Assembly (NCBI GenBank): GCA_963977105.1
Contig: CAXBNI010000001.1
Location: 186,001 to 250,000 of the forward strand
Direction of reading: 5' to 3'
DNA length: 64,000 nt
DNA from: UBA2705 sp963977105
GTDB lineage: Bacteria; Pseudomonadota; Alphaproteobacteria; Micavibrionales; Micavibrionaceae
In this document: piece by piece, positions 1-8,913 of the stretch
Layout of the letters: every line of letters starts with the position of its first letter
Position numbering within the stretch: the stretch's first letter is position 1
Translations under genes and position numbers: made by a program
Notes under the pieces: generated by a model
Seen by the model: only the letters and a program-made list of their open reading frames with translations
Told to the model about the DNA's origin: nothing
The model's database searches: none

Positions 1-83
1 GTCTACAGCGTGCAGGGCATGGCGTCGGCGATGTCGTAAGGGATAATGCAGGGGTCGTTCACGTAGATCGTGGGGGCGTTGAT

Positions 84-3000
84 ATGCCGATCGCGATTTT
101 GTTAGACCCTGATAGCGAATGGAATGGCGCTCTTTCCACAGGGGGGTTTGGTGATAGTTTATCTCGTATCCGTGCCTCTGTTAACAATGGCAGTGCGCGG
201 CCAAATAAGTCTGAAATCTTAGATGAGGCCATTACATCTATATCGGCGCTTGCACAGGATATGCGGGGATGGGAAGCGTTTTTCAAATCACATCAACCGT
301 TAAGAACACGCTTTTGGCTTTCGCAAAAAGGGCGTGAGGACGAAGATACACCTGAGCCAGAATATATGAAGATGTTCTGGGATGAGTGCCATTCGTTAAA
401 ACAAAAACCAAAGAATTATATTCAACATAAATATACGCCATATGTGAATGAACATGGGGTGAGCGTCTATCGGTACAGCCGCCATGAAATACTCAATGCA
501 GCCTTAGTCTCACCATGGACTAAGAAAGAGGGCGATCAGCATGTCAAGCGTCACGTCGCGCCCCATAAACAGAAAATGTTAAATGAAATCGCCGCGGATG
601 CATCTGTTTTTGCGGGACAGCATGAATTTTATAAAGGGAACATTCGGTTTGTGTTGCAAGCACTGAATTCCAACCCTGCTTGCTACCAGTATTTGACGGA
701 AGAACAAAAAGATTTGCCTGAAGTGAACAGCTTTCGGTTAAATCGGACTTATTTTACAAGTGAAAATGCGGCAGAGATTTTGCAGGAAATGCGCGAAGGG
801 GCACTGCAGGACGATGAAGTACAGCGCAATATTCTTAATTTGTTTGAGCTTAATGATATAGAGGTAGAAGATATTCCTTCGTCCCTGCGTACAAACCCTG
901 ATTTTGCATTGAAGGCCTTACCAAACCTAGAATATAGTTTTAAACGGCTGGTTCATGAGGCAAATTTCGTGGCGGAGCGTGAATTTATTCTCAAAGCGGT
1001 AAGGGTTCATCCAGACATTGCAGAAATCTTTATTGACGAATTTCAGCAAGACATTGACCTTATGTGGGATTGCGTCCGTGAAAATCCTGCAGGTTATGAC
1101 ACCATGCTGAAATACATAATAGGAGAGTACCTTGATGAAATTCCAGATGATTTGCGTGCGAATGTTGACTTTGTAAATCGGTATGTTGAAGCGTGTGATT
1201 TTAAGAGCTATGTGATACTCAGCTATGTCGCCCCATCCATTATTGATGACAAGAAGTTTAGGCGCTTTATCCTTGAGAACCTCAAAAGCAACCCGAGTGT
1301 TACGCGAGCTATACCCGAAAGGCTCATGGAGGATCATGCGTATATGTCAGAAGTTCTGCGCGCCGAGCCAAAAGTATTTTTCTTTTTACCAGAGGAAATG
1401 CAGCGCAATGAAGCCTTGGCGCGCACGGCACTTTATGCTGATTACAAAAGAAAAACGGGGGTGTGTAACCATATCGATAACCAACTGTTAGATGATCTAT
1501 ATGATGGTGGCGATAAAAAATTCAGAGCGTATTTCTTTGGCCTCTGTGCAAATATGGGGGATGTATTTAATAATTTGCCGAGTAAATATACGCAAAATAA
1601 AGCTTTTATTTTAAACGTCCTTGATTATGGTACGACGAATTACTACCAATTTTCTGAAGCTATGCGCAGTGAACGCGACATCACGAAAAAGGCGATTTTG
1701 GCAAACATAGATAATGGGTGCGAAGATATTGTCTGCTATGTCCCCGCAGCGCTTGGTATGGACGAGGAGTTTGTCAAAGAATTACTGGCGGAAGATGAAC
1801 GTAGCTACGCTTGCTTTGCCGAATTTATCTTAAAAACCCCCGCTTATATGCCTGATATGCTATGTGAAGACGCAGAGCTTTTATACACACTCGTGGAGCT
1901 CCTAGATCAAGGGGATATGCCATTTATGACCTTAATGGCGCTAGATGATAGCATATTAAATAAAGAGACGAAGGCGGCGCTGTCTTGTCAATTGGCGTAT
2001 CACGGTCGTTGGCGCGTGGATGTTCTTCCTGCAGTTTATTTGGAAGGTGATGACCATGTGGTTGAACTGTTGGAAATTGATGCTGATATTTACCACCTCC
2101 TGCCTGAGCATGTTAAGGCGCGCAAAGCTGTGATGGAGACGGCGCTGTTAAACGATGGAAGCTATGCTGCCACTGTGATAGAGAGCATCCCTAAAGATGT
2201 TTTAGGTGATTTATCTGTATGGGACGATGAGGATTATTTAAAGCGCTTAAGTGATGCCGTCGCGAGAAATAAATCTATATACGCGCTTTTGCCCTCTGCC
2301 TTAACTGATGATAAAAACTTTACGACAGCCTTGGTTACAGGGAATAGCGATTTGTACAAAGATCTGCCTTATCATATGAAGGCAGAAAAAGATGTCATTT
2401 GCGCTGGGCTTATGCATTCAAGCATGAATGTTCTCGCGGTGGTCAGTGATGTTACGTCATCTCTCGACCGTGTACTCTATAATGATTTAGAAGTGTGGTT
2501 TGACGCGTCGTTGCAGAAGCGCATACAGGTGAAGTTGCAAGAAGCCCCAGCCAATTTTTGGATTCTGCCTGAATGTTTACAGGAAAATGCGCCGTTTTTA
2601 TGCACAGCGTTAGAGCGGAATGTAAAAATTTTCGGACGTCTGAACCCATCACAACAACGAGAACCAGAGATCCTCCTGAAATATTTTGATGTCATCGGTA
2701 GTATGCCAAAGGCGCAACGCCCTGGCAAAGCTGCTTTTATTCCTAATGATTTGCACCACGACAAAGATTTCATGAGTGATGTTTTTGCACGTCTTGGCTT
2801 TGACCATGGGTACTTACCCGAAGTTTTGTCTAAGGATAAGGCCTTTTTTGACCAAGCCGTGTTAAAATCACCTAAATTGTTAGATGATGATGATTTTATG
2901 ATTTATTTTAATGCCGCGCAATATCAGCGTAGCTTAGAAGATATGGCAGACCCTGAAAAATGGTTCAATAACCATTTGGTTGATGCTTTTAACGAAGATT

Positions 3001-3263
3001 TGCGCAGTGCATTGGATGCTCGCGCGCAAAAATATGACCATATTGTGAAACGCGAAGATGGCCTGTGTTATGAATGGGTGGCCAATGTTTGCCTGAATAA
3101 GGTAAAAGAGCAAGGCGACCAGATTTTGTATAATTATGCAGGGCAGGAAAATGCCGAGCCGTTAGTCTATGATCAGGCGATTATCGCAGATCCGTTTGAT
3201 ACGCATAAACCCAGCATTGAAGGGCGCGTTGGTATATATAAACGGGTTCATGATAAGCTTTAG
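84..3263 (+). CDS. Large DUF4116-like repeat protein, function unknown
   Basis: The protein is 1059 residues from the first ATG. From about residue 190 to 980 it is built of degenerate repeats of roughly 25-35 residues with a recurring pattern of Phe, a short hydrophobic helix, Asn-Pro or similar, then Leu-Pro-Glu and Asp-Lys, for example near ILPECLQENAPF and YLPEVLSKDKAFF. This resembles the DUF4116 repeat, an alpha-helical repeat of unknown role. There is no signal peptide or membrane segment, so it is probably cytoplasmic or an effector. The reading frame stays open upstream of the ATG to the left edge of the window, so the true start may lie outside; only a run of Gs near position 73 could serve as a ribosome site. 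A binding or scaffold role is inference only. Confidence 0.8.
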   Translation: MPIAILLDPDSEWNGALSTGGFGDSLSRIRASVNNGSARPNKSEILDEAITSISALAQDMRGWEAFFKSHQPLRTRFWLSQKGREDEDTPEPEYMKMFWDECHSLKQKPKNYIQHKYTPYVNEHGVSVYRYSRHEILNAALVSPWTKKEGDQHVKRHVAPHKQKMLNEIAADASVFAGQHEFYKGNIRFVLQALNSNPACYQYLTEEQKDLPEVNSFRLNRTYFTSENAAEILQEMREGALQDDEVQRNILNLFELNDIEVEDIPSSLRTNPDFALKALPNLEYSFKRLVHEANFVAEREFILKAVRVHPDIAEIFIDEFQQDIDLMWDCVRENPAGYDTMLKYIIGEYLDEIPDDLRANVDFVNRYVEACDFKSYVILSYVAPSIIDDKKFRRFILENLKSNPSVTRAIPERLMEDHAYMSEVLRAEPKVFFFLPEEMQRNEALARTALYADYKRKTGVCNHIDNQLLDDLYDGGDKKFRAYFFGLCANMGDVFNNLPSKYTQNKAFILNVLDYGTTNYYQFSEAMRSERDITKKAILANIDNGCEDIVCYVPAALGMDEEFVKELLAEDERSYACFAEFILKTPAYMPDMLCEDAELLYTLVELLDQGDMPFMTLMALDDSILNKETKAALSCQLAYHGRWRVDVLPAVYLEGDDHVVELLEIDADIYHLLPEHVKARKAVMETALLNDGSYAATVIESIPKDVLGDLSVWDDEDYLKRLSDAVARNKSIYALLPSALTDDKNFTTALVTGNSDLYKDLPYHMKAEKDVICAGLMHSSMNVLAVVSDVTSSLDRVLYNDLEVWFDASLQKRIQVKLQEAPANFWILPECLQENAPFLCTALERNVKIFGRLNPSQQREPEILLKYFDVIGSMPKAQRPGKAAFIPNDLHHDKDFMSDVFARLGFDHGYLPEVLSKDKAFFDQAVLKSPKLLDDDDFMIYFNAAQYQRSLEDMADPEKWFNNHLVDAFNEDLRSALDARAQKYDHIVKREDGLCYEWVANVCLNKVKEQGDQILYNYAGQENAEPLVYDQAIIADPFDTHKPSIEGRVGIYKRVHDKL

Positions 3264-3339
3264 TCTAACGTTATAAAATAGCGGTACGAATAGGCGGCTG
3301 ATATTGATTTTGTAACTTTTAACGTTATACTCACTCCCC

Positions 3340-3867
3340 ATGAATGTTGATTTATTTTTCAGAAATGGCGGCGGGCTGTGCTTTTTATTTGATGAAGCGC
3401 CGGTCAAGCCTTTGCAGGCATTAGTTTATGATGACCGCGCCTATCAGTTCTTTTTAGAATTTGGTAATGAAGCGCCAAGCTTTTTGCTGAATATCCCTGT
3501 ACATACTGATGTCGCAGAGCGCCTAGTTGAATATGCGCGCGCACATGTTGGTTTGATCAGTGATGGCGTGATTAAAGAAGCTCTTAATATGCCCGTCCTT
3601 CATATGGCTGCGCATATGTCTGCGCAGAATGAGAAAAGCTATGCAGGCGGGCGCGATGTTACTGGCTTGCATGACATTTTGAATAACTGTCACTTTGCTC
3701 AGGCGGTGCACCGCGCAGATGTCGGTGACGAAGAACAGTCAAGCTCTATACTTGGTGAGGTGCAGCCAAACCTTGCGGCGTTTTCACCTGCAATGCAGCA
3801 GACAATGCGCGCAGAGCGTAAAAGCAGGCCGCAATTTGAGCCATCTGCGCCAACAATGAATATATAA
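3340..3867 (+). CDS. Hypothetical protein, 175 aa
   Basis: I do not recognise this family. The protein is soluble, with no signal peptide. Residues 1-75 look globular (mixed beta and alpha, rich in Phe and Leu), while the last 40 residues are polar and probably disordered, ending with Pro, Ser and Gln. It follows the large repeat protein by 76 bases in the same orientation and precedes the MscS gene by 39 bases, so it may be part of one transcript. No strong ribosome site is visible before the ATG. Codon use resembles its neighbours, which supports a real gene. Confidence 0.6.
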   Translation: MNVDLFFRNGGGLCFLFDEAPVKPLQALVYDDRAYQFFLEFGNEAPSFLLNIPVHTDVAERLVEYARAHVGLISDGVIKEALNMPVLHMAAHMSAQNEKSYAGGRDVTGLHDILNNCHFAQAVHRADVGDEEQSSSILGEVQPNLAAFSPAMQQTMRAERKSRPQFEPSAPTMNI

Positions 3868-3906
3868 ATATGAAGCCATGCATTATTAAAAATCTCTGGG
3901 GGATTT

Positions 3907-5244
3907 ATGGACTTAGCTAAAATAGACACAACGTTTGAGCGTTTTAACGATATTACAGCGGTGGTGTATAACAGCTTCTTTGTTTTTGATACGTGGATAC
4001 AGGTTGCGATTGTACTTTCGGCTTTACTGGTTGGTTTTGCCATTCGGCGCTGGGTACATCCTAAAATTATGCACTCACTCGATCACCTTGACTGGCCGCA
4101 GCGTGTGGAAACCGCGATCGCGCGTGTCGCTGATTTAATCATGCAGGTGATCGCCGTGGTCATTTTGGTCATGATTTCTCAGGTGTCATTAATGGAAGCG
4201 CCGCCCTTTAACGCATCTATTTTGGTGCTTGCGTCTAATTTACTGGTGGCGTGGATTATTATTAGTGCCTTAGTGCAGATTATTAATAACCCTGCGGCAC
4301 GGCGTACTGTGTCGCTGGTCGGCTGGGGGATCGCCGCTTTGGCGATTATGGGCGTATTAGATGAGACTTCTGCAGCTCTGGATGATTTTGGGATAAATTT
4401 AGGTGACTTCCGTATGTCGGCCCTGACGCTTATTAAGGGCGTTTTGTCGCTGTTTATCCTTGTTTACTTAGCTGTTTTTATTGCCGCCGTGCTAGAACGC
4501 AAAGTGCAAAAGGCCCGTTCGATCTCGCCATCGTCCAAAGTGCTGATTGGTAAGGTGCTACGCATTATCCTTGTCACCTTTGCGATTTTGATTGGTATCA
4601 CCACGGCAGGCGTTGATTTATCGCTGCTTGCGGTTTTATCTGGTGCGATTGGTTTGGGTATTGGTTTTGGTTTGCAAAAGGTCGTCTCGAACCTGTTCTC
4701 AGGTATGTTGCTGTTGATGGATAAATCGATTAAGCCCGGTGATATCATCGAAGTTGAAGGCACATTTGGCTGGGTTGATCATATGGGCGCGCGTTATACC
4801 TCTATCGTCACCCGCGATAATAAATCCTTCCTTATTCCGAATGAAGACTTTATCACGCAAAAAGTGGTGAACTGGTCACATGGTAATACGCTTATTCGTG
4901 TTGAGGTATGCTTTGGCGTCGATTACGCGCACAACCCACATGAGATTAAAGAAATGGCGGAGAAAGCGGCCGTAGGGCCTGAGCGCATTTGTAAAGATCC
5001 TGCGCCAGTTTGTCATCTTTGTAATTTTGGTGATAGCTCAATGGATTTCAAATTGCGTTTCTGGATTAAAGATGCAGAAAAAGGCGTGACCAATATGCGC
5101 GGCGCCGTAATGCTTGCGCTGTGGGATGCATTCCAAGAAAACGGCATTAACATTCCGTTCCCAAGACGCGACGTTACAATTTTAGAGACTAAAGAGACGG
5201 TGAAGCCTGCCCCACAGAAGAAGGCGCAGGTCGTAGAAGATTAA
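3907..5244 (+). CDS. MscS-family mechanosensitive channel
   Basis: This inner-membrane channel of 445 residues should release small solutes when membrane tension rises. About five hydrophobic segments lie in residues 25-265. The last is the pore helix and has the family's Gly/Ala pattern (GAIGLGIGFGLQKVVSN), followed directly by the beta domain with the GTFGWVDHMGARYT segment and the typical IPNEDF strand, then a C-terminal alpha/beta region. It is longer than E. coli MscS (286 residues), having extra N-terminal helices as in YbdG/YnaI-type members. A GGGGG run seven bases before the ATG supports the start. The lysine-rich tail is probably cytosolic. Family assignment is firm; the gating stimulus is not visible. 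Confidence 0.93.
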   Translation: MDLAKIDTTFERFNDITAVVYNSFFVFDTWIQVAIVLSALLVGFAIRRWVHPKIMHSLDHLDWPQRVETAIARVADLIMQVIAVVILVMISQVSLMEAPPFNASILVLASNLLVAWIIISALVQIINNPAARRTVSLVGWGIAALAIMGVLDETSAALDDFGINLGDFRMSALTLIKGVLSLFILVYLAVFIAAVLERKVQKARSISPSSKVLIGKVLRIILVTFAILIGITTAGVDLSLLAVLSGAIGLGIGFGLQKVVSNLFSGMLLLMDKSIKPGDIIEVEGTFGWVDHMGARYTSIVTRDNKSFLIPNEDFITQKVVNWSHGNTLIRVEVCFGVDYAHNPHEIKEMAEKAAVGPERICKDPAPVCHLCNFGDSSMDFKLRFWIKDAEKGVTNMRGAVMLALWDAFQENGINIPFPRRDVTILETKETVKPAPQKKAQVVED

Positions 5245-5252
5245 GGCGCGTA

Positions 5253-5291
5253 TTATTTTACAGCCATTCTCATTTTTAATTCATCCGACAT
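5253..5291 (-). pseudogene. 12-codon remnant of a duplicated small gene (C-terminal end only)
   Basis: On the minus strand, 17 bases after the stop of the 123-aa gene, a ribosome site (AGAAGGAAG) precedes an ATG that opens a 12-residue frame, MSDELKMRMAVK. Its last seven residues are identical to the C-terminus of the 77-aa protein encoded upstream at 5723-5956 (HVTKMRMAVK). The DNA also matches over about 30 bases around the two stop codons. It therefore looks like the surviving 3' end of a second copy of that gene. Whether the tiny peptide is made is unknown. Confidence 0.5.
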
Positions 5292-5309
5292 GATTTTCTT
5301 CCTTCTGTA

Positions 5310-5681
5310 TTACAGAATGGGGCCTGTGAAGCCTTTTTTGATGGCATATCTATCTAACGCGATGATGGCGTCACAAAGATATGTTGATGCCTCCGCATAA
5401 TAGGCTTCGTTGGCTGTAGAATTGAGCTGGTCGTTACACTTGGTCACGTAATATTCCCAAGCTTTACTTAATGTCTCGGTCATTGTGCTAACATCCTCTA
5501 TAGGTGCTTGCCCCAATGCAATGGCATTGCCCGCCATGCCCGCCAACGCTTTCGCCGCGGAGAGGTCGCCTTCGTGTGTACTTGTATTGCCGCAGATGGC
5601 TCTTTGTGCTTGATAATTAAAAGCATCCATTATCTTTGTGTGCATATTTTGCTTAGTTGTTTTGTCTATGCCAATAGCCAT
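5310..5681 (-). CDS. Small orphan protein, paralogue of the 128-aa protein upstream
   Basis: A soluble, mostly helical protein of 123 residues that I do not recognise from any named family. Its C-terminal part (CDAIIALDRYAIKKGF) lines up with that of the 128-aa protein at 5974-6360 (IYDTLHALDDYGKQKNRF), and both have an Ala-rich helix followed by an I-x-x-G-x-x-x-I turn at mid-length. They are probably paralogues. A ribosome site, AGAAGGAAAG, lies six bases before the ATG. It is the third gene of a minus-strand operon whose promoter is near 6394-6422. No active-site motif is visible. Confidence 0.72.
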   Translation of the reverse strand: MAIGIDKTTKQNMHTKIMDAFNYQAQRAICGNTSTHEGDLSAAKALAGMAGNAIALGQAPIEDVSTMTETLSKAWEYYVTKCNDQLNSTANEAYYAEASTYLCDAIIALDRYAIKKGFTGPIL

Positions 5682-5722
5682 TATGCTTTCCTTCTACTTA
5701 TACTTATACATTTGATAGTGCG

Positions 5723-5956
5723 TTATTTCACAGCCATGCGCATTTTCGTGACATGTTCGTCTAAAGCTATACGTGAATCCGCGATGCTTGCCATGGATTT
5801 TGCTAACTCCGCGCGTTCTCTTCTCGATGTGTCATAATTGTCTACTTTTTCTTGTGCGCTTTTGAAGGCTTTAATGAGTCCACTCTTCATCTCATGGGCT
5901 TCTTCTAATGACATCTTGACATCAGATAATGTTATTTCTTTATTTTGATCTGTCAT
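5723..5956 (-). CDS. Small helical orphan protein, 77 aa
   Basis: The ATG at 5956 is chosen over an upstream TTG at 5977 because it is preceded by AAAGGAC at good spacing. The protein is highly charged and looks like a helical hairpin or coiled coil (Glu/Lys/Ala-rich, residues 14-70), with no signal peptide. It starts 17 bases after the stop of the 128-aa gene, and the two are probably translated together. Its last residues (KMRMAVK) reappear in the 12-codon remnant at 5253-5291, showing that the gene has been duplicated. Function is unknown. Confidence 0.7.
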   Translation of the reverse strand: MTDQNKEITLSDVKMSLEEAHEMKSGLIKAFKSAQEKVDNYDTSRRERAELAKSMASIADSRIALDEHVTKMRMAVK

Positions 5957-5973
5957 TGCTTTGTCCTTTTGTA

Positions 5974-6360
5974 TCAAGTAATGGGTTTATGCGCGCCAAA
6001 ACGGTTTTTCTGTTTGCCGTAGTCGTCAAGTGCGTGCAGCGTATCGTAAATCGCATTAATAGCAGGGGCGGAGCATATTGGACGCACTCTATAATCCTTA
6101 GTGATGGATCGTTTTGCAAAGCGGTCGAATACGGATTTTAACTTGGTCGAAAAATTCTCATGTTCTTCTGGTGTGATGTCACCATGTTTTAAAATTGTCT
6201 GTACAATCTGCGCGGCGTTGACGACGGCATCGGCTTCATTCCGCGCTGTGTCAGAGCGGTCATCAGCAAGATGCATGATGCGTTCAAAGGATGTGATAAG
6301 GGACGCGCGCATCTCTGTGCGTTCGTCGGTATCTTGGTCAAATATTGGTTTAAATGTCAT
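5974..6360 (-). CDS. Small orphan protein, 128 aa, first gene of a minus-strand operon
   Basis: An unrecognised soluble protein, predicted mainly helical, without signal peptide or membrane segment. It shares its C-terminal pattern (ALDDY, then K-x-x-F) and an Ala-rich central helix with the 123-aa protein at 5310-5681, so these are likely ancient duplicates. A good promoter (TTGACA, 17-base spacer, TATTTA) lies just upstream, and a perfect 8-bp dyad sits between that promoter and the ATG. The arrangement suggests a deliberately regulated operon of accessory genes rather than random frames. Function cannot be assigned. Confidence 0.75.
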   Translation of the reverse strand: MTFKPIFDQDTDERTEMRASLITSFERIMHLADDRSDTARNEADAVVNAAQIVQTILKHGDITPEEHENFSTKLKSVFDRFAKRSITKDYRVRPICSAPAINAIYDTLHALDDYGKQKNRFGAHKPIT

Positions 6361-6367
6361 TTCACGC

Positions 6368-6391
6368 CCTCACATCTATAAATATGTGAGG
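6368..6391 (-). promoter_or_regulatory. Perfect 8-bp dyad in the leader of the small-gene operon
   Basis: CCTCACAT and ATGTGAGG are separated by eight bases. The dyad begins about two bases downstream of the -10 element and so would cover the transcription start. It could be an operator for a dimeric repressor or a leader hairpin; the sequence alone does not decide. Confidence 0.4.
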
Positions 6392-6393
6392 TA

Positions 6394-6422
6394 TAAATAA
6401 CAAAAACACTTAATTATGTCAA
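6394..6422 (-). promoter_or_regulatory. Promoter of the small-gene operon
   Basis: On the minus strand, TTGACA (6422-6417) is followed after 17 bases by TATTTA (6399-6394), a near-consensus housekeeping-sigma promoter, about 34 bases before the start codon of the 128-aa gene. Confidence 0.6.
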
Positions 6423-6433
6423 CTGATTTGTTG

Positions 6434-8281
6434 TTATGGCTTCATATTTACAGCTTGTTTAGGTGCTCGGCCATTTTGCAATGGCGTACATGCTGTACTT
6501 AACCAAGCCTTGTGATCATTATCCAGCAGCGGTGCTAATGTATCATAAACGCTCTGGTGGTAGGCATTAAGCCAATCAAGCTCGTCAGCATCAAGCAGGC
6601 TAACATCAATCAGCGCCTTATCAATTGGTGCCATGGTGATGGTTTCAAACGCTAACTGACCATCTGGGCGTTCAATGGTTTGGATAAGGCTTTCTATGCG
6701 GATTCCATATTCGCCTGTTTCGTAATAACCAGGCTCATTGGATAAAATCATTCCTGCGTGGATCGGTAGGGCGCTGCGCGGTGAAATGCCTGCGCTGTCT
6801 TCGTGGACGGAAAGGTAACAGCCAACGCCATGTCCCGTGCCGTGACCGAAGTTTTTGCCGATATCTAATAATGGCTGACGGGCAGGAACGTCGACTTCTT
6901 TGCCTGTTGTGCCTTGCGGGAAGACGAATTTGGCAACACCAATATGCCCCTTTAGCACGCGAGTGAACATTTCACGCTGCGTTTCTGTCGGGGCGCCAAT
7001 GGCGATTGTCCGCGTAATGTCGGTGGTACCGTCATTATATTGTGCGCCGCTATCAACTAATAAAATGCCCGGTGGCTGAATGACTTTGTGTTTTTCTGGT
7101 GTGGCGCGGTAATGGACAATCGCACCATTATCGGCCCAGCCGGCAATGGTATCAAAACTTGTGTCTTGGAATGTCTGGCTGAGGGAGCGAAACTCGATAA
7201 GTTTTTCATCAACATTGACTTCGCTGACTGTGCCTTTAGGGCCGTTTTCTTCAATCCACTTTAGGAACTTGACGACGGCAACGCCATCACGGATATGGGC
7301 TTCGCGCATGGCGTTCTGTTCTTCGGGGGTCTTACGCGCGCGCGGTAGATAGACAGGCTCCTTACTATAAGCGACGTTATAGCCGCTATCTTTAAGAAGA
7401 TCTTCAAAATATTTAGCGCAGACTTTGTCATCAATACTGACCGTTTGGCCATTTGCCTGCGCCGATAGATGGGCGGCCATTTGATTAGGGTCAATAATGT
7501 TCACGTTAGCACCAAGATGCGCTTGAATGCTTTGCGGTACGCGTACAGGGTCAATAAACCAATCAACCTTGCCGTCATTATGCAGAAGCGCCGTCGACAA
7601 CGCGACAGGGACGTGGTCAACATCCGTACCGCGAATGTTTAAAAGCCACGCAACAGAATCTGTCATGGTAATGAGCGCGCCATCACAGCCATCTTGGTCG
7701 ATGATTTTGCCGACTTCGGCGCATTTTTCTGCCGCCGTTTTGCCTGCTATTTTATCATCAAATAATTTCACAGTGCTTTGCGGGGCGGCAGGTTTATTCG
7801 TCCATAAGCCATCAATTAAATTTTGTTCAATAGGCTGCATCGTGATGTTCAGGGCGCTGAGCTCTGTACTTAATGTTTTAAACTCATTGACGGAGATAAG
7901 GCGTGGATCATAGCCGATAACATCACCAGATTTAGCATTTCGTTCAATGAAGTGGGGGATAGGGGTAGGGTCGCTATCTTGTGTTTTATGGCTATTTAAC
8001 ACTTTAAAGAACACATTGTGTACTTGGCTGGCGGCCTGAATAGTATAGCGGCTATCGGTAAAGAATCCTGCATGTGGGCCATCAAGGATTAGGGCTGTGC
8101 CCGCGGAACCCGTGAAATCAGTAAGCCATGTGAGGCGTTGATCGGCAGGGGGGACGTATTCATTGTTATACATATCGGTATTAGGGACGATATATCCATT
8201 CACGCCATGTTGCTTCATTGCGTCGCGTAATCTAACCATGCGGACATCTATTGTAGGCTTTGTATTTTGCTTATTGGACAT
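6434..8281 (-). CDS. Xaa-Pro aminopeptidase (M24B family)
   Basis: This cytoplasmic dinuclear-metal enzyme of 615 residues removes an N-terminal residue that precedes proline. It has the long, eukaryotic XPNPEP1-like three-domain form: two creatinase-like N-terminal domains (about 1-310) and a C-terminal pita-bread domain. Metal ligands are visible as D...D in LLVDSGAQYNDGTTDIT, His in GHGTGHGVG, and the two glutamates in SNEPGYYETGEYGIRIES. The ATG at 8281, with AGGGG nine bases upstream, is preferred to a TTG at 8320. It is transcribed away from the DnaJ gene. Peptide recycling is the likely role. Confidence 0.93.
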   Translation of the reverse strand: MSNKQNTKPTIDVRMVRLRDAMKQHGVNGYIVPNTDMYNNEYVPPADQRLTWLTDFTGSAGTALILDGPHAGFFTDSRYTIQAASQVHNVFFKVLNSHKTQDSDPTPIPHFIERNAKSGDVIGYDPRLISVNEFKTLSTELSALNITMQPIEQNLIDGLWTNKPAAPQSTVKLFDDKIAGKTAAEKCAEVGKIIDQDGCDGALITMTDSVAWLLNIRGTDVDHVPVALSTALLHNDGKVDWFIDPVRVPQSIQAHLGANVNIIDPNQMAAHLSAQANGQTVSIDDKVCAKYFEDLLKDSGYNVAYSKEPVYLPRARKTPEEQNAMREAHIRDGVAVVKFLKWIEENGPKGTVSEVNVDEKLIEFRSLSQTFQDTSFDTIAGWADNGAIVHYRATPEKHKVIQPPGILLVDSGAQYNDGTTDITRTIAIGAPTETQREMFTRVLKGHIGVAKFVFPQGTTGKEVDVPARQPLLDIGKNFGHGTGHGVGCYLSVHEDSAGISPRSALPIHAGMILSNEPGYYETGEYGIRIESLIQTIERPDGQLAFETITMAPIDKALIDVSLLDADELDWLNAYHQSVYDTLAPLLDNDHKAWLSTACTPLQNGRAPKQAVNMKP

Positions 8282-8430
8282 GTTCGACCCCTGTTCTTTT
8301 ATTTTTTGATTAAACGACAATAGACCTTGATTGCCATAAAATCAATATAAAGCGCTTGTTTTTTGAGGACAGAGCTGATTTAAAATCAGTATTTCTTGAC
8401 TTGTGGAGTGGATATTGCGACATTCTCGCC

Positions 8431-8901
8431 ATGCCGATTTTATTTTTAATTACGGGTTTGATTTTATTAGTGCTTTTTCTGACATTCTTTCAGAAGGGCG
8501 CGAGTATTGATATGCAGAAAACGTTCTGGCGTTTTGTGCTGTTCCTCGTTGTGCCCGCAGCGTTATTTTACTTGCTGATATTGGGACGTTCACTGCCTGC
8601 TTTATTGGTGCTGTTTATTATTTTGCCGTTGATTGTCAAAGAGATCAAGTCGCTGCGAAAAGAGGGCCGCGCCAAAGCTGATGGCGGCGCCGAGCAAGAT
8701 AACGCCAAGCCAGAAAGCTGGGCGCTGACCCATGATGAATCGCTACATATTCTTGGCCTTGAAAAGGGCGCAAACGAAGATGATATCCGCGCGGCGCACA
8801 GCCGGCTGATTAAAAAGAATCACCCCGACCAAGATGGCAATGCGTGGTTAGCGTCAAAAATTAACGCAGCGCGTGATGTGTTGTTAAAAGAAGAAAAATA
8901 A
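8431..8901 (+). CDS. Membrane-anchored DnaJ-domain protein
   Basis: A protein of about 156 residues with two to three N-terminal hydrophobic segments (residues 1-70), a charged linker and a short C-terminal J domain carrying the HPD motif (NHPDQDG). It resembles the Tim14/Pam18-like J proteins common in alphaproteobacteria, which stimulate an Hsp70 ATPase at the inner membrane. The frame extends upstream to a TTG at 8356, but the ATG at 8431 begins directly with the hydrophobic segment and is preferred; neither start has a clear ribosome site. It ends 12 bases before galU, suggesting cotranscription. The client process is unknown. Confidence 0.82.
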   Translation: MPILFLITGLILLVLFLTFFQKGASIDMQKTFWRFVLFLVVPAALFYLLILGRSLPALLVLFIILPLIVKEIKSLRKEGRAKADGGAEQDNAKPESWALTHDESLHILGLEKGANEDDIRAAHSRLIKKNHPDQDGNAWLASKINAARDVLLKEEK

Positions 8902-8913
8902 GAAGATAGTATA

